Source: an uncultured Lachnospiraceae bacterium (GTDB taxonomy: Bacteria; Bacillota; Clostridia; Lachnospirales; Lachnospiraceae). From it: a DNA stretch of 64,000 nucleotides. Shown here piece by piece: positions 7,147-16,653 of the stretch. Position 1 is the first letter of the stretch; every line of letters starts with the position of its first letter. A program made the position numbers and the translations under genes. The stretch lies in contig ONEK01000009.1 of assembly GCA_900316855.1 (NCBI GenBank), positions 1 through 64,000 on the forward strand, written 5' to 3'. The notes under the pieces are model-generated. The model had not been told where the DNA came from. It searched no databases and was given only the letters and a program-made list of their open reading frames with translations.

Positions 7147-9672
7147 ATGGCGAAAGTACTCTCAATTATTATCAATAACAACAAGATCCGCATCGCGCAG
7201 GTGAAGAAGTCCCGCCGCGGGATCACGGTCGGGCAGGTCATCGAGAAGGAGCTGCCCTTAACCGTCGTGGACGATTCCACGATCATCAATCCCACCGAGC
7301 TGGCAAAATTCCTGCGGAGTCTCCTGAAGGTCAGCAACATCAAGACCCGCAACGTCATTTTCACGCTTCCGTCCGACAAGGTCATGACGAGGGAAACGAT
7401 TTTCCCCGCCATGAAGGACGAAGATATCAGGCTCGCGATCCGGACGAACGCCTCGGAATATTTCCCGATCGACCTCGCGGCCTACGACCTTGGCTACTTC
7501 AAGATAGCGAAGATCACGCCCGAGGGCGGAGACGATGCCGCGCAGGGCATGGATGCCAGTCCGCAGGATGCCGCCGCACAGAATGCCGGCACTTATGGTC
7601 CGGGCACAGCTCCGTATTCCGATTCGAACAGATACAGCGTGTCTCCCGATGCGTCCGGTATGCAGGGCGGATATGGCTATAACGGGCAGGGCACGGATTC
7701 CTACACCGGGCAAAATATGTACGGCCAGGGCACAGGTTCCTACGCCGGACAGAACACATATGGGCAGGGTACGGGCAGCTACGGCGACGCCTCCTTGCAG
7801 GGCACCTATGGCCGGAATCCGGGTGCCTATCCGGATCCGGACAGCTACAGCGGGACGTCCGACGCGTCCGGTTCCCCGAATAGCTATGGATATACGGGAC
7901 AAGGGACTGATTCCTACACCGGACAGGACGTGTACGGGCAGACTGACAGTTCTTATCCCGGGCAGAATGATTACACTAACCTGGGAGCAGATAGTTACGG
8001 CACCTCTTCTGTCACAGGGCCGATGGGGATGGATTCCTACGGCTCAGCGGATGCCGCGCAGGGGATGACCGCTGCTCCCGACAGCAGTACGGAACAGCCG
8101 AATGGTTCTTCCGGCGATGCCTCTGAAGAAGGCCTTTCGAAGAAGGAGCTCGCAAAGCGGAAAAAGAATCAGGAGAAGGCCGAAAAGGCTGCCGAGAAGG
8201 AAGCGAAGCGCCTCGAGAAGCAGAAGAAGCAGGAAGAGGCGAAGCGCAATAAGAAGCAGCAGAAGGCTGCCGGGAAGAGCAAAAAGGACAAAAAAAACGC
8301 CCCGAAGGAGCAGCTGCGTGTCATGGTTGTCGCGGCGCCCGATCAGGTCGTCCAGTCCTATTACGACATCGCGGAGATCGCGCACCTGCATGTGCAGTCC
8401 GTTGATTTCATCGGCAACTCCGTGTTCCAGATCACGGCGAACCAGATCAGCGAGGAGCCGAACCTCGTCATCCAGCTGGATATGGACCATACAGTGGTCT
8501 CTATTTTCGACCGGGATGTCATGGTATTGCAGCGGCATGTGGATTTTGCGTGCGACTCGCTTGTCGACACCGTCATGCAGGAGCGGAACATCAGCCGCGA
8601 CCAGGCGCTGTCTGACCTGCAGACGAGCCCCGTCCTGCACGACAACTTCGGCGACAAGGACAACATCACCGAGGCCCTGTATTACCTCGTCGGCAACGTG
8701 CGCCGCACCATGGACTACTACGCCGGCCGCAATTCGAAGCGCCCCCTGCAGAAGATTTACCTCATGGGCGACGCCATCTATTTCAAGGGCATCCGGGAGC
8801 TGTTCGAGAACGAGCTGAACCTTCCCGTTGACGTCATCGACTCTCTGCAGGACGTCACCGTTGCCTCGAAAGCGGACAATGCCGCGGCCGAAGCGATGAA
8901 ATATCTCGACAACATCGGTGCCGTTATCGCGCCCATCGGCTTCGTTCCGCACGAGGTGGAGAACATCACGGAGCACGCGAGGGTCTATTCGAACTACCGC
9001 GTGACGATCCTGCTGTCCGTCTTCGCAGGACTCGTCATCGTGACGGTTCCCCTGCTGCAGTACTTCAATGTCAGCATTGAGAACATGAACCTCCAGCGAA
9101 GGCTCGACGAGACGGATTATGTCGAGCCCATCGTCAGCCGCTACAACGCAGCGAAGCAGAAATACACCGACGTCCAGAACGTCGACGGCAATACCGCCTC
9201 CAACACCGAGGAGCTCGCCGCCTTCCTCGACATCTTCGAGCAGATCCGCCCCAGCGACGTGGCGCTCTCCGAATTTACCTGCCAGGACGGCGCTATCACG
9301 ATGCAGGTTACCGCGTCCGGCAAGGAAGATATCGCGACGCTCATCCAGCAGCTGCAGACGCTCGACAACATCCGGGATATCAGCGTGAGCGGCCTCTCCA
9401 GTATCTTCGATGAGGAGGGAACGGAAGCCGTCACTACGACACTGACCTGCACGCTCGTCAATCCCGCTAAGGAAGAATATGATCAGCAGCAGTATGCGCA
9501 GTCCGCGGACGGCGGCATACCGGAGGATTCCGGTGATACCCCGGCTGCTTCTTCTGATGGCACGGAGGTTTCCGCGGAGGACTCCACGAGCGAGGAAGAA
9601 ATCCAGGAAGGCTTCTACAACACAACTGTCAACGAGAGCGATGTTCCCTCCGCTTTTCAGGCGGGTTCGTGA
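7147..9672 (+). CDS. PilM-PilN fusion protein with Tyr/Gly/Gln-rich insert
   Basis: An 841-aa assembly protein. Residues 1 to about 126 form the first half of a PilM-like actin-fold ATPase. Residues about 127-323 are low complexity, rich in Gly, Ser, Tyr, Gln and Asp, with repeats of the type SYTGQ, MYGQG and SYAGQ and about 20 tyrosines. Residues about 329-388 are a Lys/Glu-rich charged stretch, probably helical. The PilM fold then resumes with LRVMVVAAP and later residues. A membrane helix at about 617-640 (VTILLSVFAGLVIVTVPLLQ) leads into a PilN-like periplasmic coiled coil and domain. PilM and PilN are normally separate proteins, so this is a fusion. ATG 7147 was chosen for its AGGAG site; an upstream in-frame start at 7102 lacks one. 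Confidence 0.85.
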   Translation: MAKVLSIIINNNKIRIAQVKKSRRGITVGQVIEKELPLTVVDDSTIINPTELAKFLRSLLKVSNIKTRNVIFTLPSDKVMTRETIFPAMKDEDIRLAIRTNASEYFPIDLAAYDLGYFKIAKITPEGGDDAAQGMDASPQDAAAQNAGTYGPGTAPYSDSNRYSVSPDASGMQGGYGYNGQGTDSYTGQNMYGQGTGSYAGQNTYGQGTGSYGDASLQGTYGRNPGAYPDPDSYSGTSDASGSPNSYGYTGQGTDSYTGQDVYGQTDSSYPGQNDYTNLGADSYGTSSVTGPMGMDSYGSADAAQGMTAAPDSSTEQPNGSSGDASEEGLSKKELAKRKKNQEKAEKAAEKEAKRLEKQKKQEEAKRNKKQQKAAGKSKKDKKNAPKEQLRVMVVAAPDQVVQSYYDIAEIAHLHVQSVDFIGNSVFQITANQISEEPNLVIQLDMDHTVVSIFDRDVMVLQRHVDFACDSLVDTVMQERNISRDQALSDLQTSPVLHDNFGDKDNITEALYYLVGNVRRTMDYYAGRNSKRPLQKIYLMGDAIYFKGIRELFENELNLPVDVIDSLQDVTVASKADNAAAEAMKYLDNIGAVIAPIGFVPHEVENITEHARVYSNYRVTILLSVFAGLVIVTVPLLQYFNVSIENMNLQRRLDETDYVEPIVSRYNAAKQKYTDVQNVDGNTASNTEELAAFLDIFEQIRPSDVALSEFTCQDGAITMQVTASGKEDIATLIQQLQTLDNIRDISVSGLSSIFDEEGTEAVTTTLTCTLVNPAKEEYDQQQYAQSADGGIPEDSGDTPAASSDGTEVSAEDSTSEEEIQEGFYNTTVNESDVPSAFQAGS

Positions 9673-9716
9673 AGGTCTGGAAAATATTGAAAGAACAATT
9701 GCGAGGATAATGTCCG

Positions 9717-10817
9717 ATGAAACCGATGTCGGCCAAAGACAAACAGCTGCTGGTGGTTCTGCTGGCACTTATTATCATCAGTGCGTCGTACTTTTTCGGC
9801 GCCAGAGTCCTGATGGACAAGACGACAGAGCTCGAGACGAAGCAGACTGAAATGCGCGCCGAGCTCGACCAGCGCCTTCAGGTCATCGCGAAGCAGGACG
9901 AATACGAGCAGAAAACAGAAGAATACAACGCTGCGTATGATGAGATGATGCGGCAGTTTCCGGCCGGCATCTCGCAGGATGACCAGATCATGTTCGCCCA
10001 GGATCTGCAGACGATGTATGACTCGCCGGTCACAGCAGTGAACTTCACCGATCCCGCGGAAGTCCTGTCCCTTACTACCATGGACCCGAACGGAGCCCCT
10101 TATTCACTGCAGTCCAGCACGCTGCAGTTCCCGGTGGAAATGTCCTACGACGAGTGGGTGGATCTCATCAATTACCTGGGGACACAGGCCCGCGGCAAAA
10201 ACGTTCTGACGCAGGTGGAAGGCACCTATTCCCCGGAAACAAACCGGGTAACCTCCGATGTTACCCTGGCCCAGTACGCGATTACCGGCGCCGGCAGAAT
10301 CTATGAACCCGAAACCGGCGAATCCCTGCTTGGCACTAATAATATATTTGCGACAAGTGCGCCGATGTATTCTGTAAAGGACCGCAGCGACGTTTTCAGC
10401 GAGGTGCGCAATAACTACCACATGGATATCTCGCTCTACGCGGCGGGAGACGGTCAGGACACGGTTCTCGCGGAGGATGCCGCAAGGACGGTTCAGTCGT
10501 CGGCTTCTTCCAACGCGATGCAGAGCCTGTCCATCGAGGTGACAGATGGTGAGGACGGCAGCACGGCGCAGCTTACGTTCCGGCTGGGTGACCAGGATCC
10601 GCAGACCATCACGGGAATCACGGATGATACCGTGAATATCTATGTCTTCAGCACGCCGAGAACCGGGGATGAGGACTTAAGCGGTGTCAATGCCACTGTG
10701 CTCAATAACTCCGGCCGTAAGGTACAGATCGCGGTCGAGGGCGACGATGCGGCCAGTCCCAGGTTTGTGCTGACGTCGAGTGACGGCAGTGTAAAGATGG
10801 TAACGGACTCTGAGTGA
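9717..10817 (+). CDS. PilO-like type IV pilus alignment protein
   Basis: A 366-aa protein with a short cytoplasmic start, one membrane helix (LLVVLLALIIISASYFFGA, about residues 10-28), then a long coiled coil to about residue 75 and a periplasmic region. This layout and its position directly after a PilM-PilN protein match PilO, which dimerises with PilN and links the motor to the outer parts of the machine. Sequence motifs of PilO are weak, so the call relies on architecture and context. The second half (about residues 210-366) is longer than in typical PilO and is not recognised. GCGAGG precedes ATG 9717, and the next prepilin gene starts 32 nt downstream. Confidence 0.75.
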   Translation: MKPMSAKDKQLLVVLLALIIISASYFFGARVLMDKTTELETKQTEMRAELDQRLQVIAKQDEYEQKTEEYNAAYDEMMRQFPAGISQDDQIMFAQDLQTMYDSPVTAVNFTDPAEVLSLTTMDPNGAPYSLQSSTLQFPVEMSYDEWVDLINYLGTQARGKNVLTQVEGTYSPETNRVTSDVTLAQYAITGAGRIYEPETGESLLGTNNIFATSAPMYSVKDRSDVFSEVRNNYHMDISLYAAGDGQDTVLAEDAARTVQSSASSNAMQSLSIEVTDGEDGSTAQLTFRLGDQDPQTITGITDDTVNIYVFSTPRTGDEDLSGVNATVLNNSGRKVQIAVEGDDAASPRFVLTSSDGSVKMVTDSE

Positions 10818-10849
10818 AGCAGTAGGCGCGGCAGCAACAGGCAGGACGG

Positions 10850-12154
10850 ATGAAGAAGCAGAAGGGCTTTTCACTAATTGAATTAGTCGTTTCGGTCGCG
10901 ATCCTCAGCATCGCGGTCATCGCCCTCATGCAGACGTTTACGCTGGCCGCGAGAATGAACCGAAAGGCCGGGAAGGATGAGAAGGTCCAGTATCTTGCGT
11001 CCAACGTCATGGAGCGGATCAAGGCCGAGAACCTGAACAGCTGGCGGGAAAAGGCGAAAAATGCCGGATCAGACGGTGTGCCCCGAAAGATCGGGCAGGA
11101 GGAATACACGGTAACCTATGAAGGTCCTGATTCCGGTACGGCAGGCAGCAATTATACGCTGACCTTCACGACGGATCCCAATAAGTCCAGTGAGACGATT
11201 TATAACGGGAAATATGTGGCGGAGGCAATCGTAAAGACGAAAGATTACAGCAAGGCTGCCACACCTGAAGACAAGGGCGAGCAGACCGTCAGCAGCATCA
11301 ACAACTACAGGGTTCCTGTTGTACACAATGTCACTGCCTCGCATAATTTCCTTCTGGGGAACGACGAGCTCGCCGCGGATCCCGCGGCGGTCAGTCTCCT
11401 TGCCGCAAAGCTGGAGAACCATGGTGGCTCATCCTCTGCCATTGATTTCAGCAAAGGTACCGGCTTTCATCAGTATCTGCAGGTCCGGGTATTCACGAAG
11501 GAGCTTGCCGGCTCTGACGATTCAGAGAGCGAAGCGCCTGCTGCCGGGAAGAATAATGCCGAGGATACAAAAACCAATCCTGACACATCCGGCAATTCCT
11601 CCGCGCAGGTGACCGTGCAGTGGCGCTTTCTGTACTCCGCGGCTGAACTGGGCGACGATAAGCTGAATGATATCAATCTTTCATCATCAGACGCTGATAC
11701 ATTTCTGATCTGGCCGGCGGAAGATCCTTCCTCCACAGCGGACTGGTTTTCGAGAACGCTCGTTGCTCCTTATACCGGAGATATCTACCGGGGTTTGCCT
11801 CTCATTGACTCAGTCCTGACGCTGCAGGAACCGGAGAAAAATACAGCTGAAGCGGGGAGCGGATACGGGCCCGGAATGGAAGGCATCCATATTGATGATT
11901 CCACCGCCGCAAATCCCATCATGCTGCAGATTTCCGGCTTTTCGTCCATCTATACGGATGCCGCCGCCAGGGAAAAAGCAGCGGACAGACTGTTTGTTCT
12001 GGACAGCGGCAGCAACTATTCGCCGAACCTGCAGACGGGCAGCACTGGCAGGGACCGCCTGTTCACGGTGGAGGTCTATGTTTATGAGGCGGATTCCGAG
12101 GGAAAAAAGACCGGCTCTCCTCTGTATTCTCTGAGATCGACGAAATCAGAGTGA
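10850..12154 (+). CDS. type IV prepilin-like protein, large (PilV/GspI-like)
   Basis: A 434-aa pilin-like protein. The short leader MKKQKG is followed by FSLIELVVSVAILSIAVIAL, a canonical class III prepilin site with Glu at position 5 of the mature protein and a hydrophobic N-terminal helix. The following segment (YLASNVMERIKAEN) is reminiscent of minor pilins of the PilV/GspI type. The C-terminal part is much longer than the 120-200 residues usual for minor pilins and has no recognised domain. It should be processed by the PilD at 6210 and inserted into the pilus, possibly at the tip. The ribosome site is AGGACGG, unusually close to ATG 10850. Confidence 0.85.
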   Translation: MKKQKGFSLIELVVSVAILSIAVIALMQTFTLAARMNRKAGKDEKVQYLASNVMERIKAENLNSWREKAKNAGSDGVPRKIGQEEYTVTYEGPDSGTAGSNYTLTFTTDPNKSSETIYNGKYVAEAIVKTKDYSKAATPEDKGEQTVSSINNYRVPVVHNVTASHNFLLGNDELAADPAAVSLLAAKLENHGGSSSAIDFSKGTGFHQYLQVRVFTKELAGSDDSESEAPAAGKNNAEDTKTNPDTSGNSSAQVTVQWRFLYSAAELGDDKLNDINLSSSDADTFLIWPAEDPSSTADWFSRTLVAPYTGDIYRGLPLIDSVLTLQEPEKNTAEAGSGYGPGMEGIHIDDSTAANPIMLQISGFSSIYTDAAAREKAADRLFVLDSGSNYSPNLQTGSTGRDRLFTVEVYVYEADSEGKKTGSPLYSLRSTKSE

Positions 12155-12210
12155 CAGACGTTTCGGGACTGCATTCATGAATGTTGACATTGGTGAGGCA
12201 AAATGACATA

Positions 12211-12294
12211 CGAATTGCTTCGCAGCTTTGCTCTGCGTTCCGCTGCGGTCGGCGCTTAGCGGACGTCCGCTGGACGTCCGACGCCTCGCAATTC
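12211..12294. repeat. intergenic inverted repeat
   Basis: An inverted repeat between two pilin-type genes. GAATTGC at 12212-12218 pairs with GCAATTC at 12288-12294. Inside it are GC-rich self-complementary words, including GGACGTCCG twice (12261-12269 and 12272-12280). The arms and loop do not match either of the two repeat families described elsewhere in the window. No ORF or promoter is evident in the gap. Confidence 0.45.
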
Positions 12295-12335
12295 TGCAAA
12301 TATCAAATTCATAGTGACCGGGAGAAGGTCATAAC

Positions 12336-14915
12336 ATGGGGAACGGATTTTCTCTGGGAAAATCTAATAAATATAAGCGCGGAGCCTCGCTGGTCACGAC
12401 ACTCGTCATTCTGTCGTTTGTCGCGATCCTCGGCTTCATGACGCTCAGCATCGCGATCCTGAACTCCGCGATGCGAAGCCAGAACCTCGCGTCGGACAAG
12501 AACTTCTACAAGGTAGAGAAAGCAGTTGACGAGGTTATGGCCGGCATCGGGCGGGACGCGTCCGATCGGCTCTCCGAAAGCTATGCGTCAGCCCTTGCGG
12601 ATTCGAAAGAGCCCGGCGGCGCAGAGCATTCCTCCGCGGATTCTGCCAATGCTGCCGCCAACCGAAAACTAAGGAACGATTTCGTCTGGTCCTTTCTGAA
12701 CCAGACTGACTCCGAAGCGCCGGCCGCAGATACGTTCAATTCGTCGCTTTTCACTGCAATGCCGGATCCGGATTCCGAAGGGAACACCATCTATCATCTG
12801 AAGGATGCGGAAAATCAGAAAAACGCCGGTGCCGCTCTGGGAAAAGCCCTGAAAAGCTACTATCACCAGGACATCATCGCGAAGGACACAGCTCCGGCGG
12901 ATGCAGAGGACTCTGAGAAGAGTGATGCTCCCGAAGATCTGACAATCGAGGTCGGTGATGTCTATCTCTATCCGGACGGAGCCCTGGACGCTTCCCTTGA
13001 GGGAGACTCATCCATCAGCTTCCGGAAGATCGTCCTGAAGGACACAGCCTTCACTTATACGGATCATAACCGCAGGGTGCAGAGCAGTGTCACGCTTGAT
13101 ATCACGCTGGATATTCCGACCCTGCGCTTTGCCGACCGGGCGGGCGTGCTGTGGGACTATGCCCTGATCTCCAATAAGGACATCACGATTACAAGAGGAG
13201 AAAATACAATCGACGGCTCTGTCTATGCCGGAAGCCTTGACCTCCCCTCGTTTGCGAAGGTTTCGGTGTACGCGCCTCTTGTCACGGCGGCAGAGGGCAT
13301 TTCTCTTCGCGATCAGTCTGAGCTCAGCCTGAATAAGGCGCAGACCGGCGCAGGCAGCAGCGCGGTCAACCCGGATCAGTCCGGAACGAGCCTGTGGACT
13401 GACAGTATCATGCTCTCGTCCGGCTCGAAGCTGACTGCCTCGAAGGCAAACCTCTACGTCCGCAATGACCTGATTCTCAATGAAGACCAGGATATGGTTA
13501 CGCTGTCCGGCTCCTATATCGGCTACGGCTCTGACTCGGCATCAGAAGAGAATACGAATTCTGTACAGAAGGCAGCCTCTTCGATCGTCATCAACGGGAA
13601 AAACAGCCTCCTCGACCTCTCGGGCCTTGGCAGCCTTATTCTCGGCGGACAGGCTTATGTGGAGCTCGGGGATTCCGCATCCTCCGGCGGAGCGGTTTAT
13701 CCGCTCTCGGAATCGATTGCAGTCCGCGCCGCACAGGCGGTCTACCTTGTTCCCGCGGAGGATCTCGAGCTCTCCGACGGCACCGCACCCTCCGGGAACC
13801 CCATGGACGCGTCCGAAGCGGGAGCGGGAGACACCATACGGTACATTCCTTCCCTCGATGGCTATTCCTCCGACACCTGCACGGTTTCGACCGGCACCGC
13901 GGTTACCGGCACCGGCAGCCCGATCTACGCTTATACAACCGGAGACAAGACCTATGTCTTTCGCAATTTCCGGAACGAGGAGGAGCGGAACCGCTACCTG
14001 CAGGATTACCTGACAAACGTGGAAAACGTCAACACGTTCAATGACCTTCTCGAGACACAGTTTGCGGCGGTACCGGAATCCACCGGGGAGAAACCGCTTG
14101 ACACCCATACGAAGACATCGGAACTCGGTATCCGGCTGGGCAAAACCGCTGACGGCTCCAACCGCGTCATCCGGACGCGCGGCGAGCTGTACCGCGTCTA
14201 TGACAGCACGGTTTCCGACGCGGATTCAGGCCTTACGTTTAATCTTGTGAGCACGGAAAACGATAAGCTCACAGGTCAGGATCACTTCACAGGCGCCATC
14301 ACCTGGGCTGACCTGCACAAGAGCCTTCTCAACCGCTTTGAGACGATTCAGGCCACCCTGACTTTGGGCGGAGAGAAGGGAGCCTCCGGAACCGCAAACC
14401 TGCCGCTCTCGTCCATCCTGAGCGATACGATAACTCCCGCCGCGACGAAGTCCGCCGGCGCCGCGTCCGGCTCCGCTGTCATACCGGGAAAGGTCATTGT
14501 TGCCACGACGAATGTAACCGTCACCCTGAACGGAACGGAGGCAGACATCGCCGGTGCCGGCGAAGGGAACGGAACCTATGACACAGCGCAGGATGCGGTC
14601 CTTCTCATCACAACGGCAGATGTGACCGTCACGGGCTCCGGGACGTTCAACGGAACCATTGCCGCCTTCGGGAACATCACCATCCGCTCTGACACAACGA
14701 ATGAAACAAAGAGCTTTATCCGGCCCAACAAGACGAGCTTCAACTTTGATTCCGATCACCTGCTGGATGCGGGAGAGGATGGCGCGGCAACGAAGGAGCT
14801 GCTTTCCGATTTCCGCGATTATGACAAGGACACCGGTGCGGCTCCGGAGGATTATACCGACTGGGTGAAGCCCGGCAACTGGAGAAGGTCGCTCCACAGG
14901 ATCAGCGGCTCGTAA
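12336..14915 (+). CDS. PilX-like pilus-associated protein with large exported domain
   Basis: An 859-aa protein. The N-terminus KYKRGASLVTTLVILSFV has a basic stretch then a hydrophobic helix, like PilX-type minor pilins (RGxxLV). It lacks the FTLIE-type site and the Glu at position 5. The following segment SDKNFYKVEKAVDEVMAG fits the helical pilin stem. The long remainder is rich in Ser, Thr, Asp and Gly. From about residue 280 to 800 it shows repeating hydrophobic and turn patterns (SGSYIGYGS, VIVATTNVTVTLNGT, FNGTIAAFGNITIRS) suggestive of a beta-solenoid adhesin. That fold is inference. GGAGAAGG precedes ATG 12336. It sits between prepilin genes and probably contributes an adhesive or tip component. 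Confidence 0.72.
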   Translation: MGNGFSLGKSNKYKRGASLVTTLVILSFVAILGFMTLSIAILNSAMRSQNLASDKNFYKVEKAVDEVMAGIGRDASDRLSESYASALADSKEPGGAEHSSADSANAAANRKLRNDFVWSFLNQTDSEAPAADTFNSSLFTAMPDPDSEGNTIYHLKDAENQKNAGAALGKALKSYYHQDIIAKDTAPADAEDSEKSDAPEDLTIEVGDVYLYPDGALDASLEGDSSISFRKIVLKDTAFTYTDHNRRVQSSVTLDITLDIPTLRFADRAGVLWDYALISNKDITITRGENTIDGSVYAGSLDLPSFAKVSVYAPLVTAAEGISLRDQSELSLNKAQTGAGSSAVNPDQSGTSLWTDSIMLSSGSKLTASKANLYVRNDLILNEDQDMVTLSGSYIGYGSDSASEENTNSVQKAASSIVINGKNSLLDLSGLGSLILGGQAYVELGDSASSGGAVYPLSESIAVRAAQAVYLVPAEDLELSDGTAPSGNPMDASEAGAGDTIRYIPSLDGYSSDTCTVSTGTAVTGTGSPIYAYTTGDKTYVFRNFRNEEERNRYLQDYLTNVENVNTFNDLLETQFAAVPESTGEKPLDTHTKTSELGIRLGKTADGSNRVIRTRGELYRVYDSTVSDADSGLTFNLVSTENDKLTGQDHFTGAITWADLHKSLLNRFETIQATLTLGGEKGASGTANLPLSSILSDTITPAATKSAGAASGSAVIPGKVIVATTNVTVTLNGTEADIAGAGEGNGTYDTAQDAVLLITTADVTVTGSGTFNGTIAAFGNITIRSDTTNETKSFIRPNKTSFNFDSDHLLDAGEDGAATKELLSDFRDYDKDTGAAPEDYTDWVKPGNWRRSLHRISGS

Positions 14916-15009
14916 GGAAATGGTCTGATCTGAACAGATTTGATCAGATTTGTTCAAACCCTGCATTATTGCAGCGAAATCATAAAGATTCTGCAGCAGG
15001 TATTTTGTA

Positions 15010-15675
15010 GTGGTTTACATGCGAAGACTCAATTCTGACGCAATTGCATACCGGAAAGGCTTCTCACTCATTGAGCTCGTTGTAGCGATGGCGATCATGG
15101 TGATCCTTGGAGGCATCACGATGCTCGGCGTGAACGTTTATCTGTCCCGCAATGTGAACAAGTATGCCAGTGAGCTCCGGAATCAGGTTGATCTTGTCCG
15201 GCAGCTCGTACAATCAAGACCCGGCTATTGCAGGCTGAGACTCTATGAGGACGAGGGCGGCTATCACAGCGTTGTGGAATACAGTGACGACGGAGTTTCC
15301 GGATGGAACGCAGCCCCGAAATCCATCCTTGCCGGAAAGTCGGATACGAGTGAGGAAGACAGCAAGCTGAATGAGCACAGCAAAACGAGTGAAATCACCG
15401 ATCTTGGCAGGAAAACAAGGATTGTAATGACAGTATCCTCCGGTATCGCCGCGCCGGGAGAAACAGTTACCATGGAAAAGGAACTTCCCGGAACCCAGGT
15501 CGGGATCATCTCGTTTGATCCGGATACCGGGGCGTTATTGAAGCCGGACCGTTCCGGCCTCGTTTCGTCAAACGCGGCGGATGAGATCACGGTCACGTTT
15601 CAGCAAAAGAGCGATCCATCCAATACGGCAGTTGTTGTCATCTATCCGAAGAACGGCTACACCGAAACCAGGTGA
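15010..15675 (+). CDS. type IV prepilin-like protein (GspH/FimT-like)
   Basis: A 221-aa prepilin. A short basic leader ends in YRKG, followed by FSLIELVVAMAIMVILGGIT with Glu5 and a hydrophobic helix. The stem VYLSRNVNKYASELRNQVDLVRQ and a beta-rich C-terminal region fit minor pseudopilins of the GspH/FimT type. Translation could start at GTG 15010 or ATG 15019; neither has a strong ribosome site, so the start is uncertain by three residues. Upstream, 14916-15009 contains short interleaved inverted repeats (CTGATC...GATCAG, TGAACA...TTGTTCA). The next pilin gene starts 9 nt downstream, indicating one operon. Confidence 0.82.
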   Translation: MVYMRRLNSDAIAYRKGFSLIELVVAMAIMVILGGITMLGVNVYLSRNVNKYASELRNQVDLVRQLVQSRPGYCRLRLYEDEGGYHSVVEYSDDGVSGWNAAPKSILAGKSDTSEEDSKLNEHSKTSEITDLGRKTRIVMTVSSGIAAPGETVTMEKELPGTQVGIISFDPDTGALLKPDRSGLVSSNAADEITVTFQQKSDPSNTAVVVIYPKNGYTETR

Positions 15676-15684
15676 AAGCGGAGC

Positions 15685-16524
15685 ATGAAAATCATGAGGT
15701 GTTTCAGCAAGGCAATAAGCCGCGCGGGACAACTGAATAAGGGAGTTTCTGCGGAACGCCGAAGATCCTGCGACGCCGGCTTTTCGCTCGTGGAGCTTTT
15801 GGCTGCGATTGGCATCGCGTCGTTCGTAAGCCTGATGCTGGTCCAGCTTCTCAATGTCACAACCGGCTTTCACAGGAGAGCCTCAACACAGGCCACGCTC
15901 CAGAACGACAGCCAGCAGACCGCTTCCCGGATTGAGAAGGCTGTCATGGAGGCGGACTGGATTGTGACGCACAAGGATGGCGGCAATGTCCTTCTGTTCC
16001 TTGGCACGCTGAATCAGGAAGACGCTGCGAACAAGGCTGCCCTGGAGCAGCTTTCTTCCGGCACTGCAGGAGGTGACGATGCCGATTCACCCGTGCTTCC
16101 CGCATCGCTCACGTTCACCCGGTGGACTGCGTTCTATTACTCAAAAAAGCACCAGGCCCTGTATGAGGACTGGGTGGATGAGACGGGCTCCGCTTCTGAC
16201 CTGACGTTTAGTGCTAATCCGCAGCTCTCGGACCTGGCATCCCGTCTCGGGATCAGTGATGATCCGTCGACGTCCAAGCCGTATCTTATCGCGCAGGATG
16301 TCGAATCTTTCGAGGTGACAGCAGAGCGCGGCGGACACGCAGGGAGCGCCGCTGCAGATAAGGCAGCTGCTTCCGGAAGCCTGAACAACAGTGCGAATGT
16401 GAGTTACACCATCACATTCAAGGATGCGAAGGACAACGGAAGCTTTAAGCTTTCCGGCTCCGCCACGACGCGGAACCCTCTGCCGGACCTTGCGGATTCC
16501 GTCTGGAATGCGCTCGTGCAATAG
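15685..16524 (+). CDS. type IV prepilin-like protein (PilW/GspJ-like)
   Basis: A 279-aa prepilin with an unusually long leader of about 31 residues ending in CDAG, then FSLVELLAAIGIASFVSLML with Glu5. The segment QATLQNDSQQTASRIEKAVMEAD matches the stem region of PilW/GspJ-type minor pilins. The rest is probably the globular head; no named domain is recognised. An alternative ATG is at 15694. It is the last of the tightly packed minor pilin genes before a 263-nt gap that contains a promoter for the next gene. Confidence 0.82.
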   Translation: MKIMRCFSKAISRAGQLNKGVSAERRRSCDAGFSLVELLAAIGIASFVSLMLVQLLNVTTGFHRRASTQATLQNDSQQTASRIEKAVMEADWIVTHKDGGNVLLFLGTLNQEDAANKAALEQLSSGTAGGDDADSPVLPASLTFTRWTAFYYSKKHQALYEDWVDETGSASDLTFSANPQLSDLASRLGISDDPSTSKPYLIAQDVESFEVTAERGGHAGSAAADKAAASGSLNNSANVSYTITFKDAKDNGSFKLSGSATTRNPLPDLADSVWNALVQ

Positions 16525-16613
16525 CATAACAGAGTACCAGTCATTTCTCCTGTGCAGACGCTCCTGAGAGTCTGAAACTCATCTCCGGAACGCGGCATCG
16601 GGGAAATGGCTTT

Positions 16614-16641
16614 TTGCATTTGCGGCGCGGTGCTGTATAAT
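16614..16641 (+). promoter_or_regulatory. predicted sigma-A promoter upstream of secreted-protein gene
   Basis: TTGCAT at 16614-16619 and TATAAT at 16636-16641 are separated by 16 nt. The predicted start site lies about 140 nt before the gene at 16788. This would let the last two pilus-cluster genes be transcribed separately from the upstream pilin operon. Confidence 0.6.
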
Positions 16642-16653
16642 AAAAATGATAGA

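Noticed and set aside
8044..9768. 574-aa open frame on the minus strand opposite the PilM-PilN gene
   Set aside because: It lies wholly antisense to a well-supported gene, has no family motifs and no ribosome site. Long antisense frames are common in GC-rich codon usage.
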